64,000 nucleotides of DNA, taken from assembly GCF_002843315.1 (NCBI RefSeq), contig NZ_MVDD01000006.1:24001-88000 (forward strand), written 5' to 3'. The notes beneath the pieces were generated by a model, which searched no databases, had not been told where the DNA came from, and saw only the letters and a list, made by a program, of their open reading frames with translations. The position numbers were made by a program, and so were the translations under genes. Positions 17,205 to 27,497 of the stretch are shown piece by piece (within the stretch, counting starts at the first letter, position 1; every line of letters begins with the position of its first letter). Source of the DNA: Labilibaculum filiforme (GTDB lineage: Bacteria > Bacteroidota > Bacteroidia > Bacteroidales > Marinifilaceae).

Positions 17205-19838
17205 ATGACAAAAAATTTACTCCTTTTATTTTTTTGCCTTTTATCTTTTTCAGGATATTCTCAACAACTTACGGGTACAATATCCGATACCGATGGAAAC
17301 GCAATTCCCTTTGCCAACATTTATATAAAGGCGCTTGCCACCGGAACCACCTCAAATATAGATGGCAAGTATCAATTAGAACTGCCAAAAGGAGAATGGG
17401 AACTTCAATACCGGTATTTGGGTTTTAAAACCAAAGAAGTAAAGGTGAACATCCACGACAAAGATGTGGAATTGAATGTTGCTCTTGCATCTCAAACCTA
17501 TCAACTAAAGGAAGTTAAAGTGTTAGCCAGTGGCGAAGATCCTGCCTATTACGTAATGCGAAAAGCAATCGCTATGGGCGATTATTATACCAAACAGGTT
17601 AGCGAGTACGACAATACTGTGTACTTAAAAGGATCGGGAAAGATTACCAGCGTTCCTCGACTTTTTAAAAAGAAATTAGCAGAACAAGATATTACAGAAG
17701 GCAAGACTTTTGTAACCGAAAACATATCAAAAATCCACTTCGAATTGCCCGATAAAATTGAGGAGGAAGTAATATCAGTTCGTTCATCGGGCTTAGGTGA
17801 AGACACCAACCCAATGCAATTTATTACCGCCAACTTATACGATACCAAGCAGGATGGATTCATCTCCCCTTTAGATAAAACAGCATTTTCGGTTTACAAA
17901 TTTGAGTTGGAATCGGTTTTTGAGGATCAGGACAGAATGATTAACCGAATTAAGGTAATTCCCAAACGTAAAGGGAAAGATTTGTTTCGTGGCTTTCTGA
18001 ATATTGCCGAAAATTTCTGGAACATTCATTCTGCAGATTTAAAACTCTCCTTACCAATGACCGATGTGCACATGCATCAACTATATGCTCCGGTAAGCGA
18101 AAGTGTTTGGATGCCGGTAAGTTTCGATTTCGATGTGAATTTTAAAGGCATGGGCTTTGGCATGAATATGGTTTATGTGGCTTCGATTAAAGATTATAAA
18201 ATCGTTTTAAACCCCAATTTAGATCATGATTATTTAAAGCAACAAGAACTTGCTCGAAAACAAGAGGCTGAAAGTGTTAATGATCTTACAAATCAGAAAG
18301 AATCTGAAATACTATCTGTTAAAGAGAAAAAACGGAAGGATGAAATTCAAAATCTTCTCGAAAAAGACGACATGGACAATTCGGACATGCGAAAGCTATA
18401 CCGATTGATGGAAAAAGAAAATCAGGATAAGCGAGTAGAGAAAGTGAAAGAACCTTTGGAAATAAAAATCGAAAAGCTGAAAATTGCCAAAGATGCCAAA
18501 GACAAAGATTCATTATACTGGACGCAAATGAGACCCATCCCCTTATCGGAAGATGAAAAAATAAGTTTTACGAAAAAAGATTCGATCGAAATTGTTCGTA
18601 ATACTCCCGAATACAAAGATTCGGTGCGTATCGCAAATCGGAAATTTAAAATGAAACATGTTTTGTTTGGCAAAACGTATCAGTACAAAGAAGAAAATGC
18701 TAGCCTTTCTGTTCCAGGTCTTCTTGCCTTCGATAAAATTTCCTACAACACCGTTCAGGGCTTTACCTTCGATGCTCCTTTCCTTTATTCAAAAAAAGAT
18801 ACTTTAGGACATTATTTCGAATTAAGATCCACCCCAAGCTACGCTTTCTCGAGAGAACATTTAGATTTTTCGATTGGAAGCAGCTACCGTTACAATGGAA
18901 TGAAAAGAGCTTGGATTGCTTTTGAGGCTGGAAGTAAAGCTGTCGATTTTAATGAAGACTCGGGAATCAATCCGATGCTGAATGCAATGACTTCATTATA
19001 CTATAAAGACAATCATTTAAAATTGTACGACAAAAACTATGTGAGTATTTGGCACGAATACGATTTGGCAAATGGATTAAACCTCTACACCGAATTGGAG
19101 TACGCCAATAGAAAACAGCTTTACAATACCAATAAATTCTATATCACGGGTCCGAAAGAGAATGCCTACACGCCCAATATGCCAGCAGGAGTAAATCCTG
19201 AATTGATTCGAGACAACAAAGCGTTCACTTTTATTGCCGAATTGGAATACACTCCTCGCCATAGATATACTGTAAAAAAAGGGGTTAAAAATATGGTGAA
19301 TTACCATTCCCAACCAATTTTCGGTTTGCTATACAAACAAGGAATTAAAGATGTTCTCGATTCGGAAACCGACTATTCCTTGCTGGAAGGCTCGGTAAAA
19401 CAAGCTTTTGATATTGGCTTTAACGATCGAATCGAATACAATGTGAAAGCTGGTAGTTACTTATCGAACAAGCAGACTTTCTTTGCTGATTATCGTCATT
19501 TTAACACCAGCAAACCAAGCATAATGCTCGGCAGTAAATGGGATACTTTCCGATTATTAGATTACTACCAACACTCAACAACTGAGGATTATTTGGAAGC
19601 ACACGTACAATACTCATCGGATCGGTTTCTGCTAAAACGATTACCAATATTGAATAACTCATTGGTAATTCAGGAAAAGTTATTTGCCAATTACCTGACT
19701 CATGCCGACAAACAAAATTATTGGGAAGTTGGTTATGGCTTATCGCAAATATTTCTTTTGTTAGATGTAGAAGTATTCTGGAGTTTCGATGGAAAGAATC
19801 ACCGAGATACTGGAATTAAATTGAAGTTTAATTTGTAA
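17205..19838 (+). CDS. DUF5686 outer-membrane protein with carboxypeptidase-like regulatory domain
   Basis: 877 residues. Signal peptide at 1-19 (LLLLFFCLLSFSGYSQ). Residues ~21-105 form a CarboxypepD_reg-like beta-sandwich (LTGTISDTDGNAIPFANIYI ... GKYQLELP). The rest matches the DUF5686 layout: a conserved N-terminal part (YYVMRKAIAMGDYYTKQV), a highly charged linker (~345-425, Lys/Glu-rich, likely coiled), then a long C-terminal beta-barrel ending in the aromatic-flanked strand GIKLKFNL. These proteins are confined largely to Bacteroidota and are probably outer-membrane proteins of unknown function. The gene stands alone and ends in a bidirectional terminator shared with the convergent M28 peptidase gene. 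Confidence 0.82.
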   Translation: MTKNLLLLFFCLLSFSGYSQQLTGTISDTDGNAIPFANIYIKALATGTTSNIDGKYQLELPKGEWELQYRYLGFKTKEVKVNIHDKDVELNVALASQTYQLKEVKVLASGEDPAYYVMRKAIAMGDYYTKQVSEYDNTVYLKGSGKITSVPRLFKKKLAEQDITEGKTFVTENISKIHFELPDKIEEEVISVRSSGLGEDTNPMQFITANLYDTKQDGFISPLDKTAFSVYKFELESVFEDQDRMINRIKVIPKRKGKDLFRGFLNIAENFWNIHSADLKLSLPMTDVHMHQLYAPVSESVWMPVSFDFDVNFKGMGFGMNMVYVASIKDYKIVLNPNLDHDYLKQQELARKQEAESVNDLTNQKESEILSVKEKKRKDEIQNLLEKDDMDNSDMRKLYRLMEKENQDKRVEKVKEPLEIKIEKLKIAKDAKDKDSLYWTQMRPIPLSEDEKISFTKKDSIEIVRNTPEYKDSVRIANRKFKMKHVLFGKTYQYKEENASLSVPGLLAFDKISYNTVQGFTFDAPFLYSKKDTLGHYFELRSTPSYAFSREHLDFSIGSSYRYNGMKRAWIAFEAGSKAVDFNEDSGINPMLNAMTSLYYKDNHLKLYDKNYVSIWHEYDLANGLNLYTELEYANRKQLYNTNKFYITGPKENAYTPNMPAGVNPELIRDNKAFTFIAELEYTPRHRYTVKKGVKNMVNYHSQPIFGLLYKQGIKDVLDSETDYSLLEGSVKQAFDIGFNDRIEYNVKAGSYLSNKQTFFADYRHFNTSKPSIMLGSKWDTFRLLDYYQHSTTEDYLEAHVQYSSDRFLLKRLPILNNSLVIQEKLFANYLTHADKQNYWEVGYGLSQIFLLLDVEVFWSFDGKNHRDTGIKLKFNL

Positions 19839-19855
19839 AAACAATACAAAAACGC

Positions 19856-19901
19856 AAACCTGACAGGTTAAAGTACAACACCAAAATAACCTGTCAGGTT
19901 T
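19856..19901. terminator. Bidirectional terminator between DUF5686 and M28 genes
   Basis: AAACCTGACAGGTT and AACCTGTCAGGTTT are perfect 14-bp inverted repeats around an 18-nt loop, located between convergent genes. The stem is itself rich in the palindrome CCTGNCAGG. Confidence 0.8.
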
Positions 19902-19915
19902 CATAAATAGTCTAA

Positions 19916-21178
19916 TTATTTCATTTCTGTATAGTCTCTCACCAATTTAAAAATCCCTTCGAACTGTGTGTAGGGTAATTTATCGGCAGTATCGGTTGTT
20001 TCATGATAATCTGAGTTATCGCCATGCGTGTAAAAGAAAACTGCTTTTACCCCTTTCTCGTGAAAGGAAGCATGATCGGAAGAAGAGGATTCTCCTGTTC
20101 CAAACATTTTAAACACGTATTCTTTTTCTTTATTAATGGCATCAAATTTCGCCATTTCACTAGGAACCATTTTCCCATTAATAACATATATCCCTTCCGA
20201 ACCAGTTGCCACCATGTCAAAATTAAGATTGATTTTGGTTTTATCTAAGCCAATCATTGGATTTCCTGCATAATGCTTAGAACCTAACAATCCCGCTTCT
20301 TCTCCACTAAACAAGGCAAATACCAGTGTGTAGTTAGGTTTCTTTTTTAAAGATTTAAAATGTTTTGCCAAATTCAAAACCATGGCTACACCGCTGGCAT
20401 TGTCGTTTGCTCCTGGATACATATTATCCCCAAAATGTCCTAAATGATCGTAATGTGCCGAAAAAACAATACAGGTATCCGATTTTCCCGGCAAATAACC
20501 AATTAAATTCTGCGTTTGATAGTCTTCAATAAATTCGCTTTTTATATCGTAAGTAATCTTCTTTGCATCAGCCGAAATCACATCCGACTTTACCATGAAA
20601 GTTGTATAATCAACTGTTTTGGTTCGTGCAGAAAATTTTAATTTCCCATCAATCAGCACAATGCCTTTTGCATCGAACACATTCTTTTTTAACATGCTTT
20701 GAGCGAAATTATACAAATCCTTATTATTTAATCCTGTTGAATCGATTGCCAAAAACGAATTGGAATGATCTTTCTTCATAAAATCGCCCAATACACGAGA
20801 ATTGGTTAAAACTTCCTTTGTAATCCATGTTAATTGGGACTCTCCTGCACACGATTTTGCATTTGGATTCACGATGTATTCACTTGCAGCCACTAACTCT
20901 TTCCCATCCAAAATTAATTTAGGATTTTCGGGATAAGTATTAATCGAAGTGGTATACGGCTGATAATAATTATCCGAAAAGCTTTCTAATCCAATGCTCT
21001 TCATCTCTTCCGATAAATATACAGCCGCAATACTATCGCCTTTATTCACATAACCACGTCCGTGAAATTCTTTAGAACTTAATTTTTCGACCAACTGTTT
21101 GGTATAATTCATATCCTGTGCAAAAGCACTGAGACAGACTAATCCAAGGCCAGCAAATAGGGTAATTCTTTTTATCAT
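19916..21178 (-). CDS. M28-family zinc aminopeptidase, exported
   Basis: 420 residues. Signal peptide 1-20 (ITLFAGLGLVCLSAFAQ). The catalytic half (~225-420) shows the M28 metal ligands in order: AHYDHLGH (His, and Asp general-base helper), GANDNASG (bridging Asp), SGEEAGLLGS (catalytic Glu and zinc Glu), NFDMV (Asp) and a terminal His in FFYTHGDNSDYH. The N-terminal ~200 residues look like a protease-associated-type insert. It should be periplasmic or surface-exposed, trimming amino acids from peptides. Monocistronic and convergent with the DUF5686 gene. Confidence 0.9.
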   Translation of the reverse strand: MIKRITLFAGLGLVCLSAFAQDMNYTKQLVEKLSSKEFHGRGYVNKGDSIAAVYLSEEMKSIGLESFSDNYYQPYTTSINTYPENPKLILDGKELVAASEYIVNPNAKSCAGESQLTWITKEVLTNSRVLGDFMKKDHSNSFLAIDSTGLNNKDLYNFAQSMLKKNVFDAKGIVLIDGKLKFSARTKTVDYTTFMVKSDVISADAKKITYDIKSEFIEDYQTQNLIGYLPGKSDTCIVFSAHYDHLGHFGDNMYPGANDNASGVAMVLNLAKHFKSLKKKPNYTLVFALFSGEEAGLLGSKHYAGNPMIGLDKTKINLNFDMVATGSEGIYVINGKMVPSEMAKFDAINKEKEYVFKMFGTGESSSSDHASFHEKGVKAVFFYTHGDNSDYHETTDTADKLPYTQFEGIFKLVRDYTEMK

Positions 21179-21281
21179 TTTTTGTCTGATTTAGGTTGTG
21201 CTTAAAATTAACAAAAGATCGTTTAAGCAAGAAAACCGATAATGCTTATTCGACAAACCCGCACATTTTCAAGATGAAAAA

Positions 21282-21303
21282 AGGAGATGAAAAATCATCT
21301 CCT
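21282..21303 (-). terminator. Probable terminator downstream of the dipeptidyl peptidase gene
   Basis: AGGAGATGA pairs perfectly with TCATCTCCT around AAAA. On the minus strand the stem is followed by TTTTTTCATCTTG. It lies ~110 bp after the stop codon. Confidence 0.7.
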
Positions 21304-21415
21304 ATATCTTATACCAAATGGACGTTAGTCTTGACTGGTATAATGCCGATGTATGTTGAGTTGGATCGTAAATGAGCTTGCAAATTTATGCTTCATTACG
21401 AAACAACAATCGGTG

Positions 21416-23380
21416 TTAATTAATTGTTGGTAGAAAAGAATATCTCTCTCCATACTCAAGCATCTGCTCCATAAAATCCATTGGATAGGTAATGCGTACA
21501 TCTACCATTTTATCTCCTTCGTAAACCGGTTGGTAATCTGGATTAATAAAACCTGCATAAGCGGCCAAATTCAGTTTTTCAAATCGTGCCTTTACTTCTG
21601 CATGCAATTTTGCATCTACTTTAACAGCATAATCTTCCACCAATAGTTTTCCTGCTTTAAAATCTCCTTCCGATTTTATCCGTTGCACTTCCTTCAACAA
21701 CTCACCAAACAATAACCTAAGCTTCTGATAATCATCTACCACAAAATAACTTTTGCCATTTTCATGAACTTGCTTAATTACCTGCTCTGCTTGGCCTTTT
21801 TTGTACACCCACTTCGCAATTAACTGGCGATTTCTCATGTGCGATTCCTCAATATCTTTTCCCAACTCAATTCTAGTTAGTTGAGTAATTAATCCATTAC
21901 GAATATATCCATCGTATTCTGCCTTAGCAACCTCCAAGCTTGGCATTAATCCTAATTCTACCATTTTAGGATCCATCATGTAGTACAATGCAAATAAATC
22001 GGCACGAGCCTCTTCCAAGGTCGAATGGTAATTTTTTAAAGCATCCATCCCAACTCCCGGCAATAATTGTCCCGATCCATGCCCTAAACATTCGTGTAAA
22101 TCAGTATGTAAATTACCTCCTAAATATCCATGCTCTTTGGCCCGTTCCACTTCTTCTTTGCTGTAAGCAAATTCTTCAATCATTCCACCTTTTAAGGAAG
22201 ATTGATGGTAGGCGTGGGTTATATTATCGATGGTTACGGACTTACTTCCATGCTCTTTACGAATCCATTCTGCATTTGGCAAATTAACTCCAATAGGCGT
22301 TGCCGGATGGCAATCGCCTCCCAACATAGCAACCGTAATTACCTTTGCACTCACTCCTTTCACCTCTTTTTTCTTAAATCGCTCATCAACAGGAGAATTA
22401 TCCTCGAACCATTGTGCATTATCGGAAATAATCACCGCACGTTTTGTTGCTTCTCTATCTTTAAAATTTACCATGGATTCCCAACTAGCTTTAATAGCTA
22501 AAGCATCGCCATAAACTTCTATAAAACCATTTACCACATCTACATGAGCATCTAAATCTTTCACCCATAAAATAGAATAGTCATCAAACGTTTTTAAATC
22601 ACCAGTCTTATAAAACGCCACTAATTTTATCAATGATTCTTTTTGTAACTCACTATCTGCAACAGGAATCGCTTTTTCTAACCAAAACACAATCTGTTCA
22701 ATTGCAGCAGAATACATTCCTCCTACTTTCCATGTTTTTTCAATCAGTTTCCCATTTTCCTTCACCAACTTGGAATTCAATCCCACAGATATTGGCCGTT
22801 CAGGATCTCCCTTTTCCATTTTAGCGTAAAATCCCTCTACTTCTTTCTCAGTAACGCCCTCGTAATAATTATTCGCAGAATCTTTTATTAAATCCAATTC
22901 AGGATTCAATACCACTCTTTTTGCATCTACCGCTTCATCGAACAGCACAGGAACCAGTCTTGTTAACAAACCAATTACATCTTCTCCTTCCAACAACGGT
23001 AACAATTCGTAATTTGTATTGCTCAACAATTCCCCAAAATACTCTTCGGAAAACTCTGGCATAAACTTATCCATCGAATAATGATGATGAATTCCATTCG
23101 AAAACCAGACTCTTTTTGCATACACCAAAAAGTTTTTGAATCCTTCAGATTCGCGATCACCATCGTACGATTTTGCGATAGCTTCTAAAGTACGACGAAT
23201 ACTTAGGTTATTTTTATTGTTTTGATCGAACAGAATATCGCGACCACAACGTGCAGCTTCCGCCAAATAGTAAATCAATTCTTTTTGACTTAAACTTAAC
23301 TCCGAAAATCCGGGAACCTGGTATCTTAATATTTTTATATCAGCAAACTGTTCGGTTTGATATTGAAATGTCTCACTCAT
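21416..23380 (-). CDS. Dipeptidyl peptidase III family protein (M49)
   Basis: 654 residues with no signal peptide. The zinc site is DLHECLGHGSGQLLPG, a five-spacer-type H-E-x-x-G-H motif around residue 430, followed ~30 residues later by TLEEARADLFALYY, which supplies the third zinc ligand Glu. Both are diagnostic of the M49 family, which removes dipeptides from the N-terminus of short peptides. The length fits the bacterial two-lobed enzyme. Start chosen at the ATG preceding SETFQYQTEQF. The neighbouring genes are unrelated, so it appears to be its own unit. Confidence 0.92.
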   Translation of the reverse strand: MSETFQYQTEQFADIKILRYQVPGFSELSLSQKELIYYLAEAARCGRDILFDQNNKNNLSIRRTLEAIAKSYDGDRESEGFKNFLVYAKRVWFSNGIHHHYSMDKFMPEFSEEYFGELLSNTNYELLPLLEGEDVIGLLTRLVPVLFDEAVDAKRVVLNPELDLIKDSANNYYEGVTEKEVEGFYAKMEKGDPERPISVGLNSKLVKENGKLIEKTWKVGGMYSAAIEQIVFWLEKAIPVADSELQKESLIKLVAFYKTGDLKTFDDYSILWVKDLDAHVDVVNGFIEVYGDALAIKASWESMVNFKDREATKRAVIISDNAQWFEDNSPVDERFKKKEVKGVSAKVITVAMLGGDCHPATPIGVNLPNAEWIRKEHGSKSVTIDNITHAYHQSSLKGGMIEEFAYSKEEVERAKEHGYLGGNLHTDLHECLGHGSGQLLPGVGMDALKNYHSTLEEARADLFALYYMMDPKMVELGLMPSLEVAKAEYDGYIRNGLITQLTRIELGKDIEESHMRNRQLIAKWVYKKGQAEQVIKQVHENGKSYFVVDDYQKLRLLFGELLKEVQRIKSEGDFKAGKLLVEDYAVKVDAKLHAEVKARFEKLNLAAYAGFINPDYQPVYEGDKMVDVRITYPMDFMEQMLEYGERYSFLPTIN

Positions 23381-23475
23381 AAGTCACTATCTATTAATTC
23401 TATTGTAAACAAATCTGTTTATTCCTTTATCAGGATATTTAAAATCAAAAAAAAGGCATTTAAATTGATAAGCAT

Positions 23476-24300
23476 TCACTTTTTTACTCGCATATTTCTT
23501 ACATCAATATTTTCTATCAACACCCATTTTCCTTTCTGATACTCCAATGCATCGTAAGAAAAATCGGGTCCGTAGTATTCAAATTGATTCTGATACTTTG
23601 GTAAGGATGGTGCCAAATGATCAAATATAATTTGTTCCTCTTTTTCATTGTACTGAATAGTCATTCTGGCCTGTTTGGCATATTCAAAAACAACCCTATT
23701 CAGCATTTTTCCCTTCCAAAAAATAACAGGTGCACCAAATGAAATATTCCCATTATCATCAATTGTAAGCACTTCAATCACCTTCTTATTGGTCTGAAAA
23801 TTATTTCCATCCCACCCCAATAAAAGATAAGAACTTGTTCCTTTCCTTTTAAACGGTATAATTTGATAGTACAAGCCTCCTGGCCAATCTTCCGTTTTGT
23901 ACTGATGAAACATGTCTGTCGCAACAGCGGAATCTGTTAAAACTTCTAATTGAATGGTATCTTTTTGTTTGATTTGCAACAAGCCAAAATATCGATACGT
24001 TCCATCACTCAGCACACAATTCCAATTAAAAATTCGAAATTTCTGATCTGTAGAAGTCAACTTTCCCATTTTAGATAATTCTGAAAACGAATAATCAAAA
24101 CTCATCTCGTCAGTCAATACATCCGTAAATAATTTTTCAATCTCTTTACAGATACTAAGTTTTAACGAATCCATTTTCGCTTGAACCAGATTTTCAAACT
24201 TCGCTTTAATTTCCTGTTCCTTTTCTACAACATTAGGCTGAGAAAACAAATTCAAATTGGTAAGCACAAAAACAAATAAAACCAGCAATTTTCTCATCAA
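23476..24300 (-). CDS. Exported protein of unknown function
   Basis: 274 residues. Signal peptide 1-21 (KLLVLFVFVLTNLNLFSQ). The mature protein starts with a Lys/Glu-rich helical stretch (~22-60) and continues as a beta-rich domain with motifs RIFNWNCVLSDGTYRYFGLL, YYQIIPF and LLGWDGNNFQTNKKVIEVL. The last is similar in style to conserved Bacteroidota exported proteins whose family I cannot name. The gene is followed 45 bp upstream on the strand by the aminotransferase gene's stop, so weak co-transcription is possible. Function unknown. Confidence 0.75.
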   Translation of the reverse strand: MMRKLLVLFVFVLTNLNLFSQPNVVEKEQEIKAKFENLVQAKMDSLKLSICKEIEKLFTDVLTDEMSFDYSFSELSKMGKLTSTDQKFRIFNWNCVLSDGTYRYFGLLQIKQKDTIQLEVLTDSAVATDMFHQYKTEDWPGGLYYQIIPFKRKGTSSYLLLGWDGNNFQTNKKVIEVLTIDDNGNISFGAPVIFWKGKMLNRVVFEYAKQARMTIQYNEKEEQIIFDHLAPSLPKYQNQFEYYGPDFSYDALEYQKGKWVLIENIDVRNMRVKK

Positions 24301-24345
24301 TTTTTTTTTAGTTTTCTTTCGTTACGGGCCCACTTTCGTGGATGT

Positions 24346-25545
24346 TTAAACTTTGACTTTATTCATAGCCTGAATCAGCAAATTGGATGCATGATGAATT
24401 TCCTCATCGGTAATATTTAAAGGAGGTGCAATTCGAAATGCTCCTGCACAAAAAAGGAAAGGATCCATCACAACTCCAAGCTCATAGGCTTCCTTCATAA
24501 TTTTAAGCATTAACTCCTGCGATTCCACAATTACAGCAATAAAAAGCCCCAATTGACGAAATCCTTTCACCATCGGATGATCTTTTAATAATTGCACAAA
24601 AAGCTCTCCTTTTCGTTGCACATCGGCAACTATGTTTTCTTCCAAAAGCACCTCCAATGCAGCTTTGGCTGCAGCACAACAAACCGGATGTCCTCCAAAA
24701 GTTGTTATGTGCCCTAACATTGGATTGCTCTTAAACGTGTCAAGTATTTTTTTATCGGACACAAATGCCCCAATTGGCATTCCTCCTCCCATTGCCTTCG
24801 CTAAACAAAGAATATCCGGAACCACATTAAAATGTTCGAAAGCAAAAAGTTTGCCGGTTCTGCCAAATCCCATTTGAACTTCATCAAAAATTAGTAAAGC
24901 TCCTTTTTCGGTACATCGTGCACGTAAAGTATGAATAAACTCTTTTGATGGAATTATCATACCTCCTTCAGATTGTATTGGCTCTAATATTACACAAGCG
25001 GTTTTATCCGAGATTTGATCCAAATCCAAAATATTCCCAAATTCTATCATTCGAATATCTGGTAGTAATGGTCGAAAAGCATTTTTCATCTCTTCGTCAC
25101 CCAATACACTTAATGCACCATGTGTACTTCCGTGATAAGCATTTTTAAAGGTGATAATCTCCGTTCTACCCGTATATCTTTTGGCTAATTTTAACGCTCC
25201 CTCGTTGGCTTCGCTACCCGAATTTACAAAATAAACAGAATTTAGACGCTCTGGAAGTTGATCGGTTAATAGCTTGGCAAATTGAACTTGAGGTGTTTCG
25301 ATAAACTCACCATACACCATTAAATGCATGTATTTATCTACCTGATCTTTTATGGCTTGTTTCACTTTTGGGTGACCATGCCCAAGGTTACTAACAGAAA
25401 CGCCCGATACGAGATCCAAATATGGCTTTCCGTCCGGGCTGTACATATATATACCTTCTGCCCTCTCAATTTCCAATGCAATAGGAAAATCGGAGGTTGT
25501 AGCTATGTGCTGCAGAAATAATTGTCGATTCGTAATCATAAACAA
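24346..25545 (-). CDS. Class III PLP-dependent aminotransferase
   Basis: 399 residues. SVYFVNSGSEANEGALKLA is the class III cofactor-phosphate motif; AYHGSTHGALS, LIFDEVQMGFGRTG (PLP ring Asp) and LCLAKAMGGGMPIGA (Schiff-base Lys ~residue 262) follow in the usual order. FGGHPVCCAAAKAALE closes the domain. Members include acetylornithine, ornithine and omega-amino-acid transaminases. The short N-terminus and the phrase 'LDLVSGVSVSNLGHGHP' resemble the acetylornithine/ornithine branch. No arginine- or proline-pathway gene is adjacent, so the substrate stays open. Confidence 0.88.
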   Translation of the reverse strand: MFMITNRQLFLQHIATTSDFPIALEIERAEGIYMYSPDGKPYLDLVSGVSVSNLGHGHPKVKQAIKDQVDKYMHLMVYGEFIETPQVQFAKLLTDQLPERLNSVYFVNSGSEANEGALKLAKRYTGRTEIITFKNAYHGSTHGALSVLGDEEMKNAFRPLLPDIRMIEFGNILDLDQISDKTACVILEPIQSEGGMIIPSKEFIHTLRARCTEKGALLIFDEVQMGFGRTGKLFAFEHFNVVPDILCLAKAMGGGMPIGAFVSDKKILDTFKSNPMLGHITTFGGHPVCCAAAKAALEVLLEENIVADVQRKGELFVQLLKDHPMVKGFRQLGLFIAVIVESQELMLKIMKEAYELGVVMDPFLFCAGAFRIAPPLNITDEEIHHASNLLIQAMNKVKV

Positions 25546-25593
25546 GATTTTTATTAAAATACAAAATTCAATAAAAATCCTGCTATAAAAAAA

Positions 25594-26334
25594 CTATCGT
25601 GTCATTAAATTAATATCTCCTAATAATTTATCGCGATAAGATTTTCCGATTGGAATTGCTTTTTGACCGCCTTCGGTTTCAATTACAACCGAATTATCCT
25701 CAATAACACCAATTTTACTCAAATTAACGATATAGGAACGATGAATTCGAGAAAAACGAGTAGCCGGCATCTTTTCTTCAATTGCCTTCATAGTAAAATG
25801 TATGGTGTATTTTTCATGATAGGAATTTACCACCACATAATTCTCCAGAGCTTCAATCCATAAAATATCATCGTAATTCAAACGAACCAATGCCGAATTA
25901 CTTTTTATGAAAATCTCATTTTTATCCTGCATAAAACTTTCGCTGTTTTTATAGCGACGATTTGCTTTGCTAACCGCTTTAAAAAACCGACTATAACTAA
26001 TAGGTTTTAAAAGATAATCGGTAACATCGTACTCGAAAGCTTCTAAAGCATACTGCTCTTTTGATGAGATAATAATAATTTGAGGAGTGGTACTTAAGCT
26101 ATTCAAAAATTCCATGCCACTCATTTCAGGCATTTCAATATCTAAAAATATCAAATCAACAGGTTCGTTTTTTTTGATATTATTTATGGCTTCGATTGCA
26201 CTTGGGTAGGAAGCTCCAAATGATAAAAAATCTGTTCTTTCAATATAACTTTCAACTACTTTTCTCGAAAGTTTATCATCGTCAATTACAACACAGTTCA
26301 TATAGTGGTAGTTAATTTTATTGAAAATAGGCAA
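25594..26334 (-). CDS. LytTR-type response regulator
   Basis: 246 residues. The receiver domain (~11-125) has CVVIDDDKLSRK (acidic pocket), LIFLDIEMPEM with phospho-acceptor Asp ~residue 61, and the switch Ser plus Lys in IISS and YLLKPI. The LytTR DNA-binding domain (~140-240) has LNYDDILWIEALENYV, FSRIHRSYIVNL and IPIGKSYRDKL. The real start may be the second Met (MNCVVIDDD), twelve residues in. Its cognate histidine kinase is not adjacent, which is common in this phylum. Target genes unknown. Confidence 0.9.
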   Translation of the reverse strand: MPIFNKINYHYMNCVVIDDDKLSRKVVESYIERTDFLSFGASYPSAIEAINNIKKNEPVDLIFLDIEMPEMSGMEFLNSLSTTPQIIIISSKEQYALEAFEYDVTDYLLKPISYSRFFKAVSKANRRYKNSESFMQDKNEIFIKSNSALVRLNYDDILWIEALENYVVVNSYHEKYTIHFTMKAIEEKMPATRFSRIHRSYIVNLSKIGVIEDNSVVIETEGGQKAIPIGKSYRDKLLGDINLMTR

Positions 26335-26466
26335 ATAAATCGTATTTATCTATTCCAAGGTAGTTTTCATCAAAAATAACAATCTTTTTACCATTTCCGA
26401 AATATTTGACTAAAATATTCTGGCGTTGAAAATTTAACTTAATCTAATTATTTCCAATCCCCTCTC

Positions 26467-27150
26467 CTATTGATTGTTTGCGATAAATTTTTCGAGCAAT
26501 TCATCTCCTGATCTTACTGATCTTACCAACCAATCTAATTTCAACTTTAGCTTTTCATTTTCAGACAATTGCCAGTCAATAGCTGATCGTCGAAGTTCGG
26601 TTGCCAAATGATTTAAAACAATGGCTGCTGAAACTGAAATATTAAAACTTTCGGTGAAGCCATACATTGGAATTTTCACAAATTCATCGGCATTATTCAT
26701 CACTTCATCCGATAATCCGGTAAGTTCTGTTCCAAAGAAAAAAGCCGCCTTTCCTTTTTTCAAATCAAAATCGGGCAAAAGAATATCATTTGCATGAGGA
26801 CTTGTAGCAACAATCCTATATCCCTGCTCTTTTAATTTTGAAATTGTGCTTAAAGTATTTCTTTTCTCCTTATTGTATCGATACAAATCCATCCACTTCG
26901 TTGCTCCCATTACAACATCAGGATTAATATGGTATTCATTATAGTTTTCAATGACATGCAAATCTTGAACACCAAAACAATCGCAGGAACGAATTACTGC
27001 ACTTGCATTTTGAGCTTGAAAAATATCTTCTAGAACAAGGGTAATATATCTGGTTCTGTTTTCAATATTTTTATTGAGTAAGTCAATCCGCTTTTCACTA
27101 CTAAAACCTTCCAAAAAATGAATAGCCTTTTGTAATAACTTCTTCTCCAT
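26467..27150 (-). CDS. TrmH/SpoU-family RNA 2'-O-methyltransferase
   Basis: 227 residues. The three SpoU motifs are present: AQNASAVIRSCDCFGVQDLH (motif 1, with the catalytic Arg), FFFGTELTGLSDEV (motif 2) and IPMYGFTESFNISVSAAIVL (motif 3, forming the trefoil knot that binds SAM). The ~20-residue N-terminal helix and the C-terminal extension resemble TrmH, which makes Gm18 in tRNAs. Cytosolic. It sits between the LytTR gene and HU with no sign of an operon. Confidence 0.88.
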   Translation of the reverse strand: MEKKLLQKAIHFLEGFSSEKRIDLLNKNIENRTRYITLVLEDIFQAQNASAVIRSCDCFGVQDLHVIENYNEYHINPDVVMGATKWMDLYRYNKEKRNTLSTISKLKEQGYRIVATSPHANDILLPDFDLKKGKAAFFFGTELTGLSDEVMNNADEFVKIPMYGFTESFNISVSAAIVLNHLATELRRSAIDWQLSENEKLKLKLDWLVRSVRSGDELLEKFIANNQ

Positions 27151-27170
27151 GCGTGAAAAATTTGAAACAA

Positions 27171-27203
27171 AAAAAAGGAGGTATTATTAATACACCCCCT
27201 CTA
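27171..27203 (-). terminator. Probable terminator of the HU gene
   Basis: On the minus strand AGGGGGTGTATTA and TAATACCTCC form an imperfect stem followed by eight T, ~20 bp after the HU stop codon. Confidence 0.6.
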
Positions 27204-27224
27204 ACATCTTTTGATTACAATTAT

Positions 27225-27497
27225 CTATTGTACAGAGTCTCCTAACTCAGAACCAGCTTTGAATTTGATCACTTTTTTAGCTGGAATATTGATTGGCTTA
27301 CCAGTTTGAGGATTTCTACCAGTTCTAGCATCACGCTTAGAAACAGAAAATGAACCAAATCCTACAAGTGCTACTCTATCATCACCTTTTAATGCTTCAG
27401 TAGTAGTTTCAATGAAAGCATCTAGTGCTTTTTTAGAATCAGCTTTAGTCAAACCAGCTTTGCTTGCAATTGCATCAATTAATTGAGCTTTGTTCAT
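27225..27497 (-). CDS. HU-family DNA-binding protein
   Basis: 90 residues, the standard HU length. [20 protein letters not shown] is the helical dimer part. [20 protein letters not shown] is the conserved HU/IHF signature, and [20 protein letters not shown] forms the DNA-intercalating beta arm with its Pro tip. It bends and compacts DNA as a homodimer or heterodimer. No operon partner; a terminator lies just downstream. Confidence 0.96.
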   Translation of the reverse strand: MNKAQLIDAIASKAGLTKADSKKALDAFIETTTEALKGDDRVALVGFGSFSVSKRDARTGRNPQTGKPINIPAKKVIKFKAGSELGDSVQ